Program-made: the position numbers and the translations under genes
From: Dehalogenimonas sp. WBC-2
Lineage (GTDB): Bacteria > Chloroflexota > Dehalococcoidia > Dehalococcoidales > Dehalococcoidaceae
Reading direction: 5' to 3'
DNA: 64,000 nucleotides
NCBI GenBank assembly: GCA_001005265.1
Contig: CP011392.1
Location: 248,001-312,000, forward strand
Part shown: one piece after another, positions 1 through 8,067 of the stretch
Layout: each line of letters starts with the position of its first letter
Numbering within the stretch: position 1 is the stretch's first letter
Notes under the pieces: generated by a model
The model's database searches: none
What the model saw: only the letters and a program-made list of their open reading frames with translations
What the model was told of the DNA's origin: nothing

Positions 1-171
1 GTCAGTGACGCTACCTACTACAAGTGGAAGGCCAAATATGCAGGGCTTTCGGTCAGCGAGCCCAAACGGCTTAAAACCCTGGAAGAAGAAAATCACCGTT
101 TGAAGCAGATCGTGGCCGACCAGGCGCTTGATAATTGGGCGCTTAAAGAGCTGCTCGCAAAAAACTTCTAG
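1..171 (+). CDS. IS3-family transposase OrfA, C-terminal part (cut by window edge)
   Basis: Frame 1 is open from the first base to a TAG at 169-171 and gives 56 residues that fit the end of an IS3 Orf[16 protein letters not shown] segment lies at the end of the helix-turn-helix region, followed by the leucine-zipper-like [17 protein letters not shown] and a tail ending in LLAKNF. OrfA binds the element's ends and normally pairs with the DDE protein encoded downstream. The 5' part is outside the window. The gene ends inside a slippery A-rich stretch, from which the next frame can be reached by a -1 shift. Confidence 0.85.
   Translation, partial: VSDATYYKWKAKYAGLSVSEPKRLKTLEEENHRLKQIVADQALDNWALKELLAKNF
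159..165 (+). other. Programmed -1 frameshift site (A AAA AAC)
   Basis: The heptamer A AAA AAC sits in the OrfA frame (codons gca aaa aac) six bases before the OrfA stop. A -1 slip here continues as [14 protein letters not shown] and joins OrfB with no stop in between. This is the classic IS3 arrangement for making the OrfAB fusion transposase. I did not establish a downstream stimulatory structure. Confidence 0.8.
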
Positions 172-194
172 AGCCCAAGGTCAGGCGGGAGGCG

Positions 195-1019
195 GTGGAG
201 TTTGCCAGGGAGAATCTTGGGCTCAGTGAGAGAAGAGCTTATCTGCTTGTTGGTATTTCACCATCGGCCTATCGCTACAAGCCAAAACCAGACGATGATC
301 TAGCCTTGCGCCAACGTTTACGGGATCTGGCTGGACAGCGAAAGCGCTTCGGCAGTCCGCGACTCCACATCATGCTTAAAAGAGAAGGACTGGTGGTTAA
401 TCACAAACGAACCGAGCGTATCTACAAAGAAGAGGGATTGGCTTTAAGGAGAAAGCGCAAGCGCAAAGGCACTGCCGTTAATCGCATCATTTTGCCGCTG
501 CCCGATAGACCTAACCAGAGATGGAGCATGGACTTCGTTTCTGATTCCATCGTTACTGGAAGGCGCTTTAGGACACTGACTATCGTCGATGACTACTCCA
601 GAGAATGCCCGGCGATCGAAGTGGATACCTCTCTCGGCGGCGCCAGGGTGGTGAGCGTCCTGGAAAGATTGTCTGAGATTCGAGGCCTGCCCGAGGTCAT
701 CACCATCGATAATGGACCTGAGTTCGCTGGCCGGGCGCTTGATGAATGGGCTTACCAGCGAGGCGTAAAACTCAATTTCATAAGGCCGGGCAAACCGATA
801 GAAAATGCATTCGCTGAGAGCTTTAATGGCAGGTTCAGGGACGAATGTCTTAATGAGAATTGGTTCATGAACTTAAAACAAGCCCGCGAAATCATCGAGG
901 ATTGGAGGATTGATTATAACGAGGTCAGGCCACACACTTCATTGAAAGGTCAAACACCGCAGGAGTATGCTAAGGCAGGTTCTGGATTCTACTCCGGAAT
1001 GCTACTAAAGGTGGGGTAA
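195..1019 (+). CDS. IS3-family transposase OrfB (DDE integrase domain)
   Basis: The retroviral-type integrase domain cuts and joins the insertion sequence ends. An N-terminal HTH_21-like region (about residues 40-95, with [15 protein letters not shown]) precedes the rve core. The DDE residues are visible as the Asp in WSMDFVSD, the Asp in TIDNGPEF and the Glu in [16 protein letters not shown]; the C-terminal [12 protein letters not shown] motif is also typical. The GTG at 195 is only the first possible start in this frame. The frame is open upstream to the slippery site, so the product is probably the C-terminal half of an OrfAB fusion. Length (274 aa) is normal and the frame is intact, so the element may still be active. 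Its left end is outside the window and I could not define the right inverted repeat. Confidence 0.92.
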   Translation: MEFARENLGLSERRAYLLVGISPSAYRYKPKPDDDLALRQRLRDLAGQRKRFGSPRLHIMLKREGLVVNHKRTERIYKEEGLALRRKRKRKGTAVNRIILPLPDRPNQRWSMDFVSDSIVTGRRFRTLTIVDDYSRECPAIEVDTSLGGARVVSVLERLSEIRGLPEVITIDNGPEFAGRALDEWAYQRGVKLNFIRPGKPIENAFAESFNGRFRDECLNENWFMNLKQAREIIEDWRIDYNEVRPHTSLKGQTPQEYAKAGSGFYSGMLLKVG

Positions 1020-1052
1020 GGTCATTACGCTGCCTATCAAGGTCACTTTACT

Positions 1053-1196
1053 TTATCTTGTCGACAAATAGTTTGACCATAGAATTGCAAAACTAATTAT
1101 CGCCGCTACAAAGACTATAATCACAACAATGATGTCTTGGCTTTGACTAATTGGTTTCTTTTCAAGTTTTGAGGAAATATTTTTCGGGTTAGCCAT
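1053..1196 (-). CDS. Small single-pass membrane protein overlapping the 3' end of rdhC
   Basis: This 47-residue protein begins MANPKNISSKLEKKPIS, has a hydrophobic helix (IIVVIIVFVAAIISFAILW, about residues 22-40) and a short NYLSTR tail. A good ribosome binding site (GGAGA, 7 bases before the ATG) lies inside the end of the upstream RdhC-like gene, and the two frames overlap by 76 bases. The signal plus the one-helix design argues for a real translated gene at the end of the rdhABC operon. The function is unknown. A small accessory subunit of the dehalogenase membrane complex is an inference only. The neighbouring insertion sequence begins just past its stop. Confidence 0.55.
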   Translation of the reverse strand: MANPKNISSKLEKKPISQSQDIIVVIIVFVAAIISFAILWSNYLSTR

Positions 1197-2356
1197 CTTC
1201 GTGTCTCCAATATTATATCCATGACTGCACCAATCGGACAAAGGTAATAACACCATACATTCTTGATGACTAATGCCGCAAGGAGAATAACACCTACCAA
1301 AATCCATTGTAATCCAACTCCATGCAATGTAAAAAGCGTACCCCACGGCTCAAAGGTAGACACGCTCGCATTTTTCTCGAGCAGAGCTAACGATAAAGCG
1401 AACCACAATAGGAAGTATCTTGCTTGAACAAGTACGTGAAGTAGTTTTGGGTTTGGTCGTATAGAAAACTTGCCCATGAAATGCATGATTTCTTGAACAG
1501 CGGCGAACGGACACAACCAAAAACAATAAAAATTTTTTTTAAAAATTATTGCCAATCCTATTGTTCCAATGACGAGGATAAATATATATAGTTGGTTATG
1601 AATATTTGGAACATACCCAATTAACCAAACAATTATGTCTGAAAGATTAAGTGGGATAGTCAACCAAATTCCAATAATCGAAAGAGAAAAAGCCAAACAG
1701 ACATACCGCACCCAACGATACTTTGGAATAGATTTGTGCAATCTAAGTAATGCCACAATAACCAAACCCAGCGTAACGGCTAATTCCTTTACTCCGAAAT
1801 TAAAGGCTTCTTGCTCCTTAGGGAATGGGTTCCCCAACGCTTGGGCGACCAAAAACCGTGATTCTTTGACAGCTGTGGCAACTCCGTTACTCGAGAAGGT
1901 AGCTCCAGTTACTGTGTCTATATCCTTGCCAACAATAAACGGCTCGGTGTATTCTCGAGATATATATTGATCAAAATAATTATTGGTGACCAACATTTGC
2001 CACCAATTTGCATCCTCGTGCTCTTGTAGGACATGTAGCTTTTTGAGTATTCCGTTTTCGCTCCATAAGATTGCAACTTGAATTAATCCTTTGAAGCCTT
2101 GTCCCTCGTTTACTGTTGCGTAGCCAACTTCTTGTCCGTCCAAAGTAGTGTAAAAAAAAAGGCGATCCGATATATCTACAACATTTTCCGCGGATATAAC
2201 TTCGGGATAAGATCTAAGTATTAATTCCTGAAAGTTTGGTTTTGGTTGAGGTAAATTAGCTATAATTGCAACAATGATCAAGCTGGTTACTGAAATAATC
2301 CTATTAACCCGAACTCCATGTAGTTTGATTGGTGAGACTAAACTTGATTTTTGCAT
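1121..2356 (-). CDS. rdhC: RdhC/NosR-like FMN-binding polytopic membrane protein
   Basis: Proteins of this family accompany reductive dehalogenases and nitrous oxide reductase and are thought to pass electrons or help maturation. After an N-terminal helix, an extracytoplasmic FMN-binding domain (about residues 40-165) ends in DTVTGATFSSNGV, whose Thr would carry covalent FMN. Several membrane helices follow (about 185-375) with two cytoplasmic CxxxCP motifs (CFWLCP and CYYLCP) seen in NosR and RdhC. It is third in the operon after rdhA and rdhB. No clear Shine-Dalgarno site precedes the ATG. Instead a 17-bp hairpin ends ten bases upstream, so expression may be uncoupled from rdhAB. A later start is possible but none has a better signal. 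Confidence 0.82.
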   Translation of the reverse strand: MQKSSLVSPIKLHGVRVNRIISVTSLIIVAIIANLPQPKPNFQELILRSYPEVISAENVVDISDRLFFYTTLDGQEVGYATVNEGQGFKGLIQVAILWSENGILKKLHVLQEHEDANWWQMLVTNNYFDQYISREYTEPFIVGKDIDTVTGATFSSNGVATAVKESRFLVAQALGNPFPKEQEAFNFGVKELAVTLGLVIVALLRLHKSIPKYRWVRYVCLAFSLSIIGIWLTIPLNLSDIIVWLIGYVPNIHNQLYIFILVIGTIGLAIIFKKNFYCFWLCPFAAVQEIMHFMGKFSIRPNPKLLHVLVQARYFLLWFALSLALLEKNASVSTFEPWGTLFTLHGVGLQWILVGVILLAALVIKNVWCYYLCPIGAVMDIILETRRWLTRKIFPQNLKRNQLVKAKTSLL

Positions 2357-2366
2357 TTAGTTTATA

Positions 2367-2415
2367 AAAGTAGCATATTAGACAGATATTCACAGTTGGT
2401 CTAATATGCTACTTT
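2367..2415 (-). terminator. Perfect 17-bp inverted repeat between rdhB and rdhC
   Basis: The arms AAAGTAGCATATTAGAC (2367-2383) and its exact complement (2399-2415) enclose a 15-base loop. On the minus strand the stem is followed by TTATAAAC, only weakly T-rich. It may be a terminator or attenuator after rdhAB, an mRNA-stabilising hairpin, or an operator. Confidence 0.55.
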
Positions 2416-2435
2416 CAAATTAACTTAGCATAGAC

Positions 2436-2723
2436 TTAAGATGGGGTACTTTTAGGATGGCGCATAATTGAGAGTGCCGCAACAACTAACAATATTAAAC
2501 TAATGATTCCAGGAAAAACAAGGTACATTCCTGAAGCTGTTCGTTGCTCCTCCTCCAAAGCAGTCACCGCATTTTGAATTGTGAAAACAAGCAGAAGAAC
2601 ACCAATAACTCCCATTAGCCAATCGTACCATTTCACCGAAAGACCCTTCTTAGAAGAAAAGAATACCAAGCCAATCACACCCGCTCCGACAATCAAACCA
2701 AAAAACATATATAGTAATGTCAT
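2436..2723 (-). CDS. rdhB: Reductive dehalogenase membrane anchor RdhB
   Basis: RdhB proteins are small, very hydrophobic proteins thought to hold RdhA on the outer face of the cytoplasmic membrane. This 95-residue protein has three predicted helices (about 3-22, 34-52, 66-86). Between the second and third it carries the family signature around FTIQNAVTALEEEQRTASGMYL, with the conserved acidic residues before the last helix. AAGGAG lies 8 bases upstream of the ATG. It starts 17 bases after the rdhA stop, so the two are co-transcribed and presumably cognate. Confidence 0.9.
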   Translation of the reverse strand: MTLLYMFFGLIVGAGVIGLVFFSSKKGLSVKWYDWLMGVIGVLLLVFTIQNAVTALEEEQRTASGMYLVFPGIISLILLVVAALSIMRHPKSTPS

Positions 2724-2740
2724 TATAAGCTCCTTATCAA

Positions 2741-4312
2741 CTAATGTGTTTTATATATTCCATAAACTGGAAGGTCTTGTAGGTCCCACCACTCTTCTGG
2801 GTCACGCTCAGTAACGCAAACCTGAGTTTTATAATCGTATTTAGCTCGTGCATAGCCATAGGCGTCATCCATGCTGCGGAAAAAGCTATTGAATATTGTC
2901 GTTGATGCTATTGATGGCTTGACTATAAGGTCGTGAACCCAGGATTTGTCTTGTCTGGACCACGGGCAACTGGCGACACATACTCCGCAAAGAGTGGTCG
3001 CTTCGTACCAGAAGGAAGCACATTTGACACCATCCAGCCACGTGCTTTTTTTACCTGGGTTGTTCCATGTACCTTTCACGTCATATGTTACCGGGTCTGA
3101 CGCTGAAAGCGCCTGTGGAGGGCAATTTTCCTGACACTTACTACATGACGAACAAAAACGCCAAATACCGGCATCAATTGGTTTAGAAGGTGTTAAAGGC
3201 ATATCTGTTATTATTCCGGCAAGCCGTTGTAGGGCTCCAAATTCAGGAGACACAAGCTGCCCTATACGACCATGTTCTCCTAAACCATTTAGAGTTGCCA
3301 TGCCAGGGTTGTTGGATGTTGTATTAATAAACATGAATCCTGCCAAAGCTTCATAACCAAGAGCCTTTATAAAACGCTGCAGCCTAATCTGGGCATAATG
3401 TAGGCGAGAATAGTTTTCTGCCGTGGTGAAGTCTCCAAATAAAGTTGGAGCCCTTTTTATGTTCCAATCAGACATCAGCTGAGATAATGAAATATACCAG
3501 CGCGCCTTGGTGGGAATTACCCTCTTTTCTTTGTCTTGCACTACACCACCCCAGAAAGGTCCAGTCTCATATCCATGATCTACATCTTCAAAGACGATAT
3601 GCTTCCCGTCCCAATCTTGTGTCCAAATCATTTTCTGACCTTTTAGCGAATCAAGCTCTCCCACACCTATTTCATCACAACCATAAAACCTAGATGCGGC
3701 TCTCACAGTACGTAAATTTTCTTCTGGGGTACCTTCCCATCTTGGTACTGCAAGACCCCCCACGGGAAATCCTGGTAACGGAACGCAAAGCGCATCGGGT
3801 GAACCTGGACGCTGTTCAGTACCATCAATCCCAAAGTTCAGATAAAACACGTCTGAATCCGAACCGCCTAACCCAGACATTGGTGATGTTCTTTTGTCTC
3901 CTGTAAAACACTTAGAAAAACCATCAAACCAGCCAAAATTTGCTCCCGTAAAGAGTGCGAAATCTCGTAACGTGTAGCCGGGTTTATTTTCCAAAATCCA
4001 TTGCTTTCGGTTATTCATTGACAGTTTGATTAAATCATCGAGTTTATTTCTGCCTATGCGATCAGCCAAGGAACACTGCATTATGTCGCGCGCATTGAAT
4101 CGCTTCATCGCGTTCCAATCGGTTTCAACTGTGATTTCATCAACCTCTTTTACCCACCATGGCCTTTTTCGCTCACCCGATGCTGAAGATGTAATTTCGT
4201 CTACATCATGAAATAGGGGTGATGTTGCTGTGGCTGCCCCAATCCCTGCTGAAACTAGTCCCAGTCCTTTCATAAAATCGCGACGTGACATCGTTGAATG
4301 ATGGTTACTCAT
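2741..4312 (-). CDS. rdhA: Reductive dehalogenase catalytic subunit RdhA
   Basis: RdhA is a corrinoid iron-sulfur enzyme that removes halogens from organohalides as the terminal step of respiration. The 523-residue protein starts with a twin-arginine signal (MSRRDFMKGLG, Arg at 10-11) for Tat export with its cofactors. The long central region is the corrinoid-binding part. Near the C-terminus is a full CxxCxxCxxxCP ferredoxin motif (CSSCSKCQENCP, about 391-402), then a second cluster motif with CGVCVASCPW (about 442) and an upstream Cys. The length is normal. AAAGGGG precedes the ATG at good spacing. The substrate cannot be read from the sequence. It is divergent from a sensor-kinase operon that probably controls it, and followed by rdhB and an RdhC-like gene. 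Confidence 0.95.
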   Translation of the reverse strand: MSNHHSTMSRRDFMKGLGLVSAGIGAATATSPLFHDVDEITSSASGERKRPWWVKEVDEITVETDWNAMKRFNARDIMQCSLADRIGRNKLDDLIKLSMNNRKQWILENKPGYTLRDFALFTGANFGWFDGFSKCFTGDKRTSPMSGLGGSDSDVFYLNFGIDGTEQRPGSPDALCVPLPGFPVGGLAVPRWEGTPEENLRTVRAASRFYGCDEIGVGELDSLKGQKMIWTQDWDGKHIVFEDVDHGYETGPFWGGVVQDKEKRVIPTKARWYISLSQLMSDWNIKRAPTLFGDFTTAENYSRLHYAQIRLQRFIKALGYEALAGFMFINTTSNNPGMATLNGLGEHGRIGQLVSPEFGALQRLAGIITDMPLTPSKPIDAGIWRFCSSCSKCQENCPPQALSASDPVTYDVKGTWNNPGKKSTWLDGVKCASFWYEATTLCGVCVASCPWSRQDKSWVHDLIVKPSIASTTIFNSFFRSMDDAYGYARAKYDYKTQVCVTERDPEEWWDLQDLPVYGIYKTH

Positions 4313-4647
4313 AAAATCCCCTTTCTGAATTTAGTACCCATTTACTACTAATGCAAACCAACCTAATTCCCCCCTTGTTTTTCAGAATACTCCATTACCG
4401 ATTCAGTATAATGCGAACAAGTTAATTAAGAGTGTCATAACAGTAACATATAAGATACTAAATAGTTACAGTAAGGTAACAATTCTTAAATAAGAGTTCT
4501 TTCCCGACACTAAAGTATTATAATATGCACATAATAGGTGTCGATAGAAGTCGGCTCTTAACTGGTTTGAACTTGAACCCCGTTTCGACTCCTAAAACAA
4601 ATTAATACCAGCTTTCTTGTAATTGACCCAGCTCGTGAGGTTCAAGA
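4313..4647. promoter_or_regulatory. Divergent control region between rdhA and the sensor operon
   Basis: This AT-rich spacer has no gene. A TATACT-type -10 for rdhA lies on the minus strand at 4405-4410, and a TATAAT on the plus strand at 4519-4524 could serve the regulatory operon; neither has a good -35, which suits activator-dependent promoters. Between 4438 and 4482 the motif GTAAC or its complement GTTAC recurs (CAGTAACA, TAGTTACAGTAAGGTAAC), a possible response-regulator binding array. The functions are inferred. Confidence 0.4.
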
Positions 4648-5268
4648 ATGATGAATAATAGTTCCGATCCAGTGAATGGATGGAAAAGACTATTGAACCA
4701 GGGCTTCGATAACGAATTCAGCCTATTCTCAAAGGAGCGATGGCAAGAGTTCATCGAGGATGCGCTCACTCTTTGGAAAAACCATGAACTTTCACCAGCC
4801 GAATTTTATTCGATAGTCAAACTTACCGACACATACCTAAACAATATTATTGACAGTGATGCATCGGAAAAACCGTATGAAACTCCTGTGGACATCGTGT
4901 ACTTCGATAATGTTTTACCTAATGGGGCTCTTTTTCTTGGAGCATTACTTAAATCTATGTCGTATAGCCCTCACTTAATTCCGGTTGGTCACCATCTTGA
5001 AGATTGGCTGAGAATATTTGATGGATTTGATCGCTCATTCGTATTTGTAAGTCTCTTTCATTTTGTCCATATTAAGTCCTTGATTGGGCTGGTTGCTTTT
5101 TTACAAAAACGCAGAATAGACATTATTCTCGGTGGGGCACCGTTTGAGTATGACAAAAGCTTAGCTTCACGCTTCGTTGGGTGCATAGTGCCCAAGGATA
5201 TTAACGAATTGAAGAACATTTTATCTCAGATCAAATCACGAGGTGAAAAATGGAAACTCCGCGTATAG
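4648..5268 (+). CDS. B12-binding-like (degenerate) regulatory protein
   Basis: This 206-residue soluble protein has an N-terminal helical part (about 1-80) and an alpha/beta domain (about 85-200). The second domain follows the pattern of B12-binding domains of MtaC-like and regulator proteins: a first strand VDIVYFD, a helix, a second strand with HLIPVGHHLEDWL, the strand FVFVSLF and the strand IDIILGGAPF, the LGG matching the conserved VGG near the end of that fold. The cobalt-ligating DxHxxG motif is absent, so it may bind corrinoid base-off without a protein His ligand, bind something else, or only act as a scaffold. Its 3' end overlaps the histidine kinase gene by 19 bases, so the two are translationally coupled. 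It is probably the sensor partner of that kinase. The family assignment is from pattern only. Confidence 0.55.
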   Translation: MMNNSSDPVNGWKRLLNQGFDNEFSLFSKERWQEFIEDALTLWKNHELSPAEFYSIVKLTDTYLNNIIDSDASEKPYETPVDIVYFDNVLPNGALFLGALLKSMSYSPHLIPVGHHLEDWLRIFDGFDRSFVFVSLFHFVHIKSLIGLVAFLQKRRIDIILGGAPFEYDKSLASRFVGCIVPKDINELKNILSQIKSRGEKWKLRV

Positions 5269-7034
5269 GAATCGTGTGTTGTGCTGCGATGCAGCATGAA
5301 ATTAAGGATATTCTTAAAAATAGATCTAGTAGCGTTAGAATCTACCCGATGATACCATCTTGTACATTCACGGTAAGAATTGATTTGTTTAGGCATTATA
5401 TTGACAAATCAGTTTCAGAAAATGAAGTAACTGTTCTCGCTTATGGATTATGTCATCCCGAACTACTTGATCTGTTATCTGAATATGGTCAAAGATTGGT
5501 TAGAGTTGGGGGTGACAATTGTTGGGAAATGAGTCTTGGTTTAGATGACTATCTTACCTGTATTGATCAGGGGTACTGGATGCAAAGTAAACCTTTTTTA
5601 ACTCTTTGGAGAACCGAGACTCTTCATGGATTTGGAGTTAACTCTAAAAATGGACAGATGCTTCGAGAAACGGGTGATTTTAAAATTCTTTTTCTGAAGC
5701 AAGCTGCTGATATAAATCTTACGTTCGACTTAATAGACGGATTTGCAAAAGAGACCGGGTTGGGATACGAAATTAAAGACATTGATTCTTCTTATCTCAC
5801 TCGGTTATTAACCAACGCAATCGAAGAAGCGATACGCAACATTCCGGTCACTAAGGAAATTTATCTATTAGACGCCACTCGGTGTCCGGAATCGATAGCA
5901 ATTATCGAACACCTTGACGTTATCATTTATAAAATAGACGTTCATACAAAAGAAATCACCTATGCAAGTTCTCAAGTAAAGAATATTCTCGGTTACAACC
6001 CATCTGAATTTATTGGCATGTTCAATGAATCAGGCACGATGCCGATGAGATCTGATTTGGATAAAAACCGGATCATCACTGAGCGTTGGGATTTCTTGGT
6101 TAAATGTTTGACAAAAGGATTTCAAAAACCTTTTGAAGCTGAGTACAGTATTAAGCATAAAGATGGTCATTATCTGTGGGTAAACGAAAAGTTGAATCCC
6201 ACTTTCGCTAATGACGGTACTTTAGAGTACTTCGTTGGATTAATTGAAAAGATAGACGACAGGAAACATGCTGAAGAACAATTACAAAGTCAATATGAAA
6301 AAGAGGTAAATCTACGTAACCAAATTGAAAACCAGATGCAACGCAGAATTGAATTAACACGAGCTTTGGTCCATGAGCTCAAAACACCATTGACAGCAAT
6401 ATTAGCAGCGAGTGAAATTGTGTCAACTGCCCACTTACAAGAACCTTACTCTGATTTACTCAGACAAATAACCCAATGTGCAAACCATTTAGACCGGCGA
6501 ATTGAAGAGATGTTTGATGTCACAAAAGGCGAAGTGGGGCTTCTCAAGGTTCGATGTCACCACGTTGAAAGTACCCAAGTAATTCGCGAAGTAGCCGATT
6601 GTATGAGACCTGAAGCCATACGGTTAGGATGCTCCCTTGTTGAAGACGTGCCACTCATGATGCCACGAATATGGGCTGATGAAGAACGGTTAAAGCAAAT
6701 TCTATTTAATTTATTGAGTAATGCATTGAAGGTTACACCTAAAAAAGGTGTTATTACCATTAGAGCGAGGGAAGTTGCTTCAAGCCTAGTCATTCAGGTC
6801 TTCGATACTGGCTGTGGAATTAGCGTCGAAGATTTACCATCGTTATTTAATCCGTATCGTCAACTAGGGAATCTGTCAGATAATAAAGGTGGGCTTGGGC
6901 TCGGCTTAGCATTGTCCCAAATGCTGGTGCAACTACACGGGGGTAAAATATGGGCAGAAAGCGAACTCGGTCGTGGTAGCGTGTTAAGTTTTTCGCTTCC
7001 ATTGCCTGCGACCAGAGAGCGGAGTTTGTTATGA
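5250..7034 (+). CDS. DUF1638-PAS sensor histidine kinase
   Basis: This 594-residue kinase has no membrane segment, so it senses in the cytoplasm. Residues 1-195 resemble DUF1638 (VLAYGLCHPELLDLL, then a conserved GGDNCWEMSLG and YLTCIDQGYWMQ), a domain otherwise found beside corrinoid methyltransferases. A PAS/PAC module follows (about 215-345, with KDGHYLWVNEKL), then a coiled coil and a HisKA domain with the phospho-acceptor His375 in ALVHELKTPLTA. The HATPase has an N box (LLSNALKVTP), a G1 box (DTGCGIS) and a G2 box (GGLGLGLAL). GAGGTG precedes the ATG. The stop overlaps the start of the response regulator by four bases. The architecture suggests that a metabolite or corrinoid state is read by DUF1638 and/or the B12-like partner. 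Control of the divergent rdhABC operon is an inference from location. Confidence 0.85.
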   Translation: METPRIGIVCCAAMQHEIKDILKNRSSSVRIYPMIPSCTFTVRIDLFRHYIDKSVSENEVTVLAYGLCHPELLDLLSEYGQRLVRVGGDNCWEMSLGLDDYLTCIDQGYWMQSKPFLTLWRTETLHGFGVNSKNGQMLRETGDFKILFLKQAADINLTFDLIDGFAKETGLGYEIKDIDSSYLTRLLTNAIEEAIRNIPVTKEIYLLDATRCPESIAIIEHLDVIIYKIDVHTKEITYASSQVKNILGYNPSEFIGMFNESGTMPMRSDLDKNRIITERWDFLVKCLTKGFQKPFEAEYSIKHKDGHYLWVNEKLNPTFANDGTLEYFVGLIEKIDDRKHAEEQLQSQYEKEVNLRNQIENQMQRRIELTRALVHELKTPLTAILAASEIVSTAHLQEPYSDLLRQITQCANHLDRRIEEMFDVTKGEVGLLKVRCHHVESTQVIREVADCMRPEAIRLGCSLVEDVPLMMPRIWADEERLKQILFNLLSNALKVTPKKGVITIRAREVASSLVIQVFDTGCGISVEDLPSLFNPYRQLGNLSDNKGGLGLGLALSQMLVQLHGGKIWAESELGRGSVLSFSLPLPATRERSLL

Positions 7035-7714
7035 AAGTTCTAATAGTCGAGGATGACGAAAAAATCACGGCGGTCATTTCCGCCTTATTTCAAGTGAGTA
7101 GACCGGAAGCCAAATTAAAGTGTGCTTCTCTAGGGCAAAGAGGGGTAATTCTCGTTGAACATTATTGTCCTGATGTGGTAATTCTGGATTTGAATCTTCC
7201 GGATATAGATGGATTGGATGCCCTTATAGCTATACGCCGGTTTTCGAATGTACCGGTATTAATTCTGACAGTTAGAGGTGAAGAGAACGACATAGTCCGA
7301 GGATTAACTCTCGGTGCCGATGATTATATTGTTAAACCATTTAAGCCCATGGAATTAATAGCACGCATTAGCACCGTTTTGCGTAGGCAGCGAACCTCAG
7401 AGGAAAAACTCGATGTTCATTGTGGAAAATTACATTTTGGTTCTTCGATTCGACAACTCTATTTTGGTGATCGATTGGTGATGTTGACTGTGACCGAAGG
7501 GAAGATAATACATAAATTAATGGAGAATGCAGGCCATGTTGTCTCTCATTCCATGCTTGCAGGAGCAGTATGGGGTGATATTTATCCAGGTGCAACAGAT
7601 GCCCTGAAAGTCAATATAAGACGTATTCGTCAAAAACTTGAAATCTCCCCCAGCGAACCACAAATAATCCAAAGTGAAGCAGGTACGGGGTATTTTATCA
7701 GAATGGCCGTGTAA
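7031..7714 (+). CDS. OmpR/PhoB-type response regulator
   Basis: The 227-residue protein has a receiver domain (1-115) with the acidic pair EDD near the start, the phospho-acceptor Asp in VVILDLNLPDIDG (about residue 54) and the conserved Lys in DYIVKPFKP. A winged-helix DNA-binding domain follows (about 130-225, with SHSMLAGAVWG and DALKVNIRRIRQKL). The ATG overlaps the kinase stop (ATGA), so the pair is coupled. It is the expected output of the DUF1638-PAS kinase and probably acts on the rdhA promoter region at 4313-4647. Confidence 0.93.
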   Translation: MKVLIVEDDEKITAVISALFQVSRPEAKLKCASLGQRGVILVEHYCPDVVILDLNLPDIDGLDALIAIRRFSNVPVLILTVRGEENDIVRGLTLGADDYIVKPFKPMELIARISTVLRRQRTSEEKLDVHCGKLHFGSSIRQLYFGDRLVMLTVTEGKIIHKLMENAGHVVSHSMLAGAVWGDIYPGATDALKVNIRRIRQKLEISPSEPQIIQSEAGTGYFIRMAV

Positions 7715-7838
7715 TCAGTACTTACAACTTATTTTCACTCCATCCTTGGCTTTTGTCAGGAACGAAATCTCAAAGCATTTATTAACCATGAAGTCATTTG
7801 TAGACCGTCAGCGAAAATAGGACACCAAATAGGCCAAT

Positions 7839-7861
7839 AAAACCGTACACTTGCGGTTTTT
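7839..7861 (+). terminator. Likely terminator after the regulatory operon
   Basis: AAAACCG and CGGTTTT form a 7-bp stem around an 8-base loop, followed by T. It lies 125 bases after the response-regulator stop. The stem is short, so this is moderate evidence. Confidence 0.45.
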
Positions 7862-8067
7862 GGATCAAGCTTCTATGAGGTAGTAAACTCAAATACTCGG
7901 AAAGGAGCTAATGCGTCCCAAGAGTTATTCTCTAGCAAACTCTACAACCCCTACGACATCATCCCCACACACACAATACGGATGCCCTTTCGGCGCCCCT
8001 CTGCTCTTTGTGTATACCAAATACCAATCCATGATCTCGAAGATCGCGATAACGGTTTCACCTTTTC

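Larger units (their letters stand above)
1..1052 (+). mobile_element. IS3-type insertion sequence (partial; right end not resolved)
   Basis: This stretch spans OrfA, the frameshift site and OrfB. The element lies immediately past the 3' end of the rdh operon: only about 30 bases separate the OrfB stop from the stop of the last small minus-strand gene. The terminal repeat and any target duplication could not be identified with only one end present, so the right boundary is approximate. Confidence 0.7.

Noticed and set aside
1635-1970. Plus-strand frame inside rdhC
   Set aside because: It is antisense to the well-supported rdhC-like gene, has no ribosome binding site and shows no family pattern.
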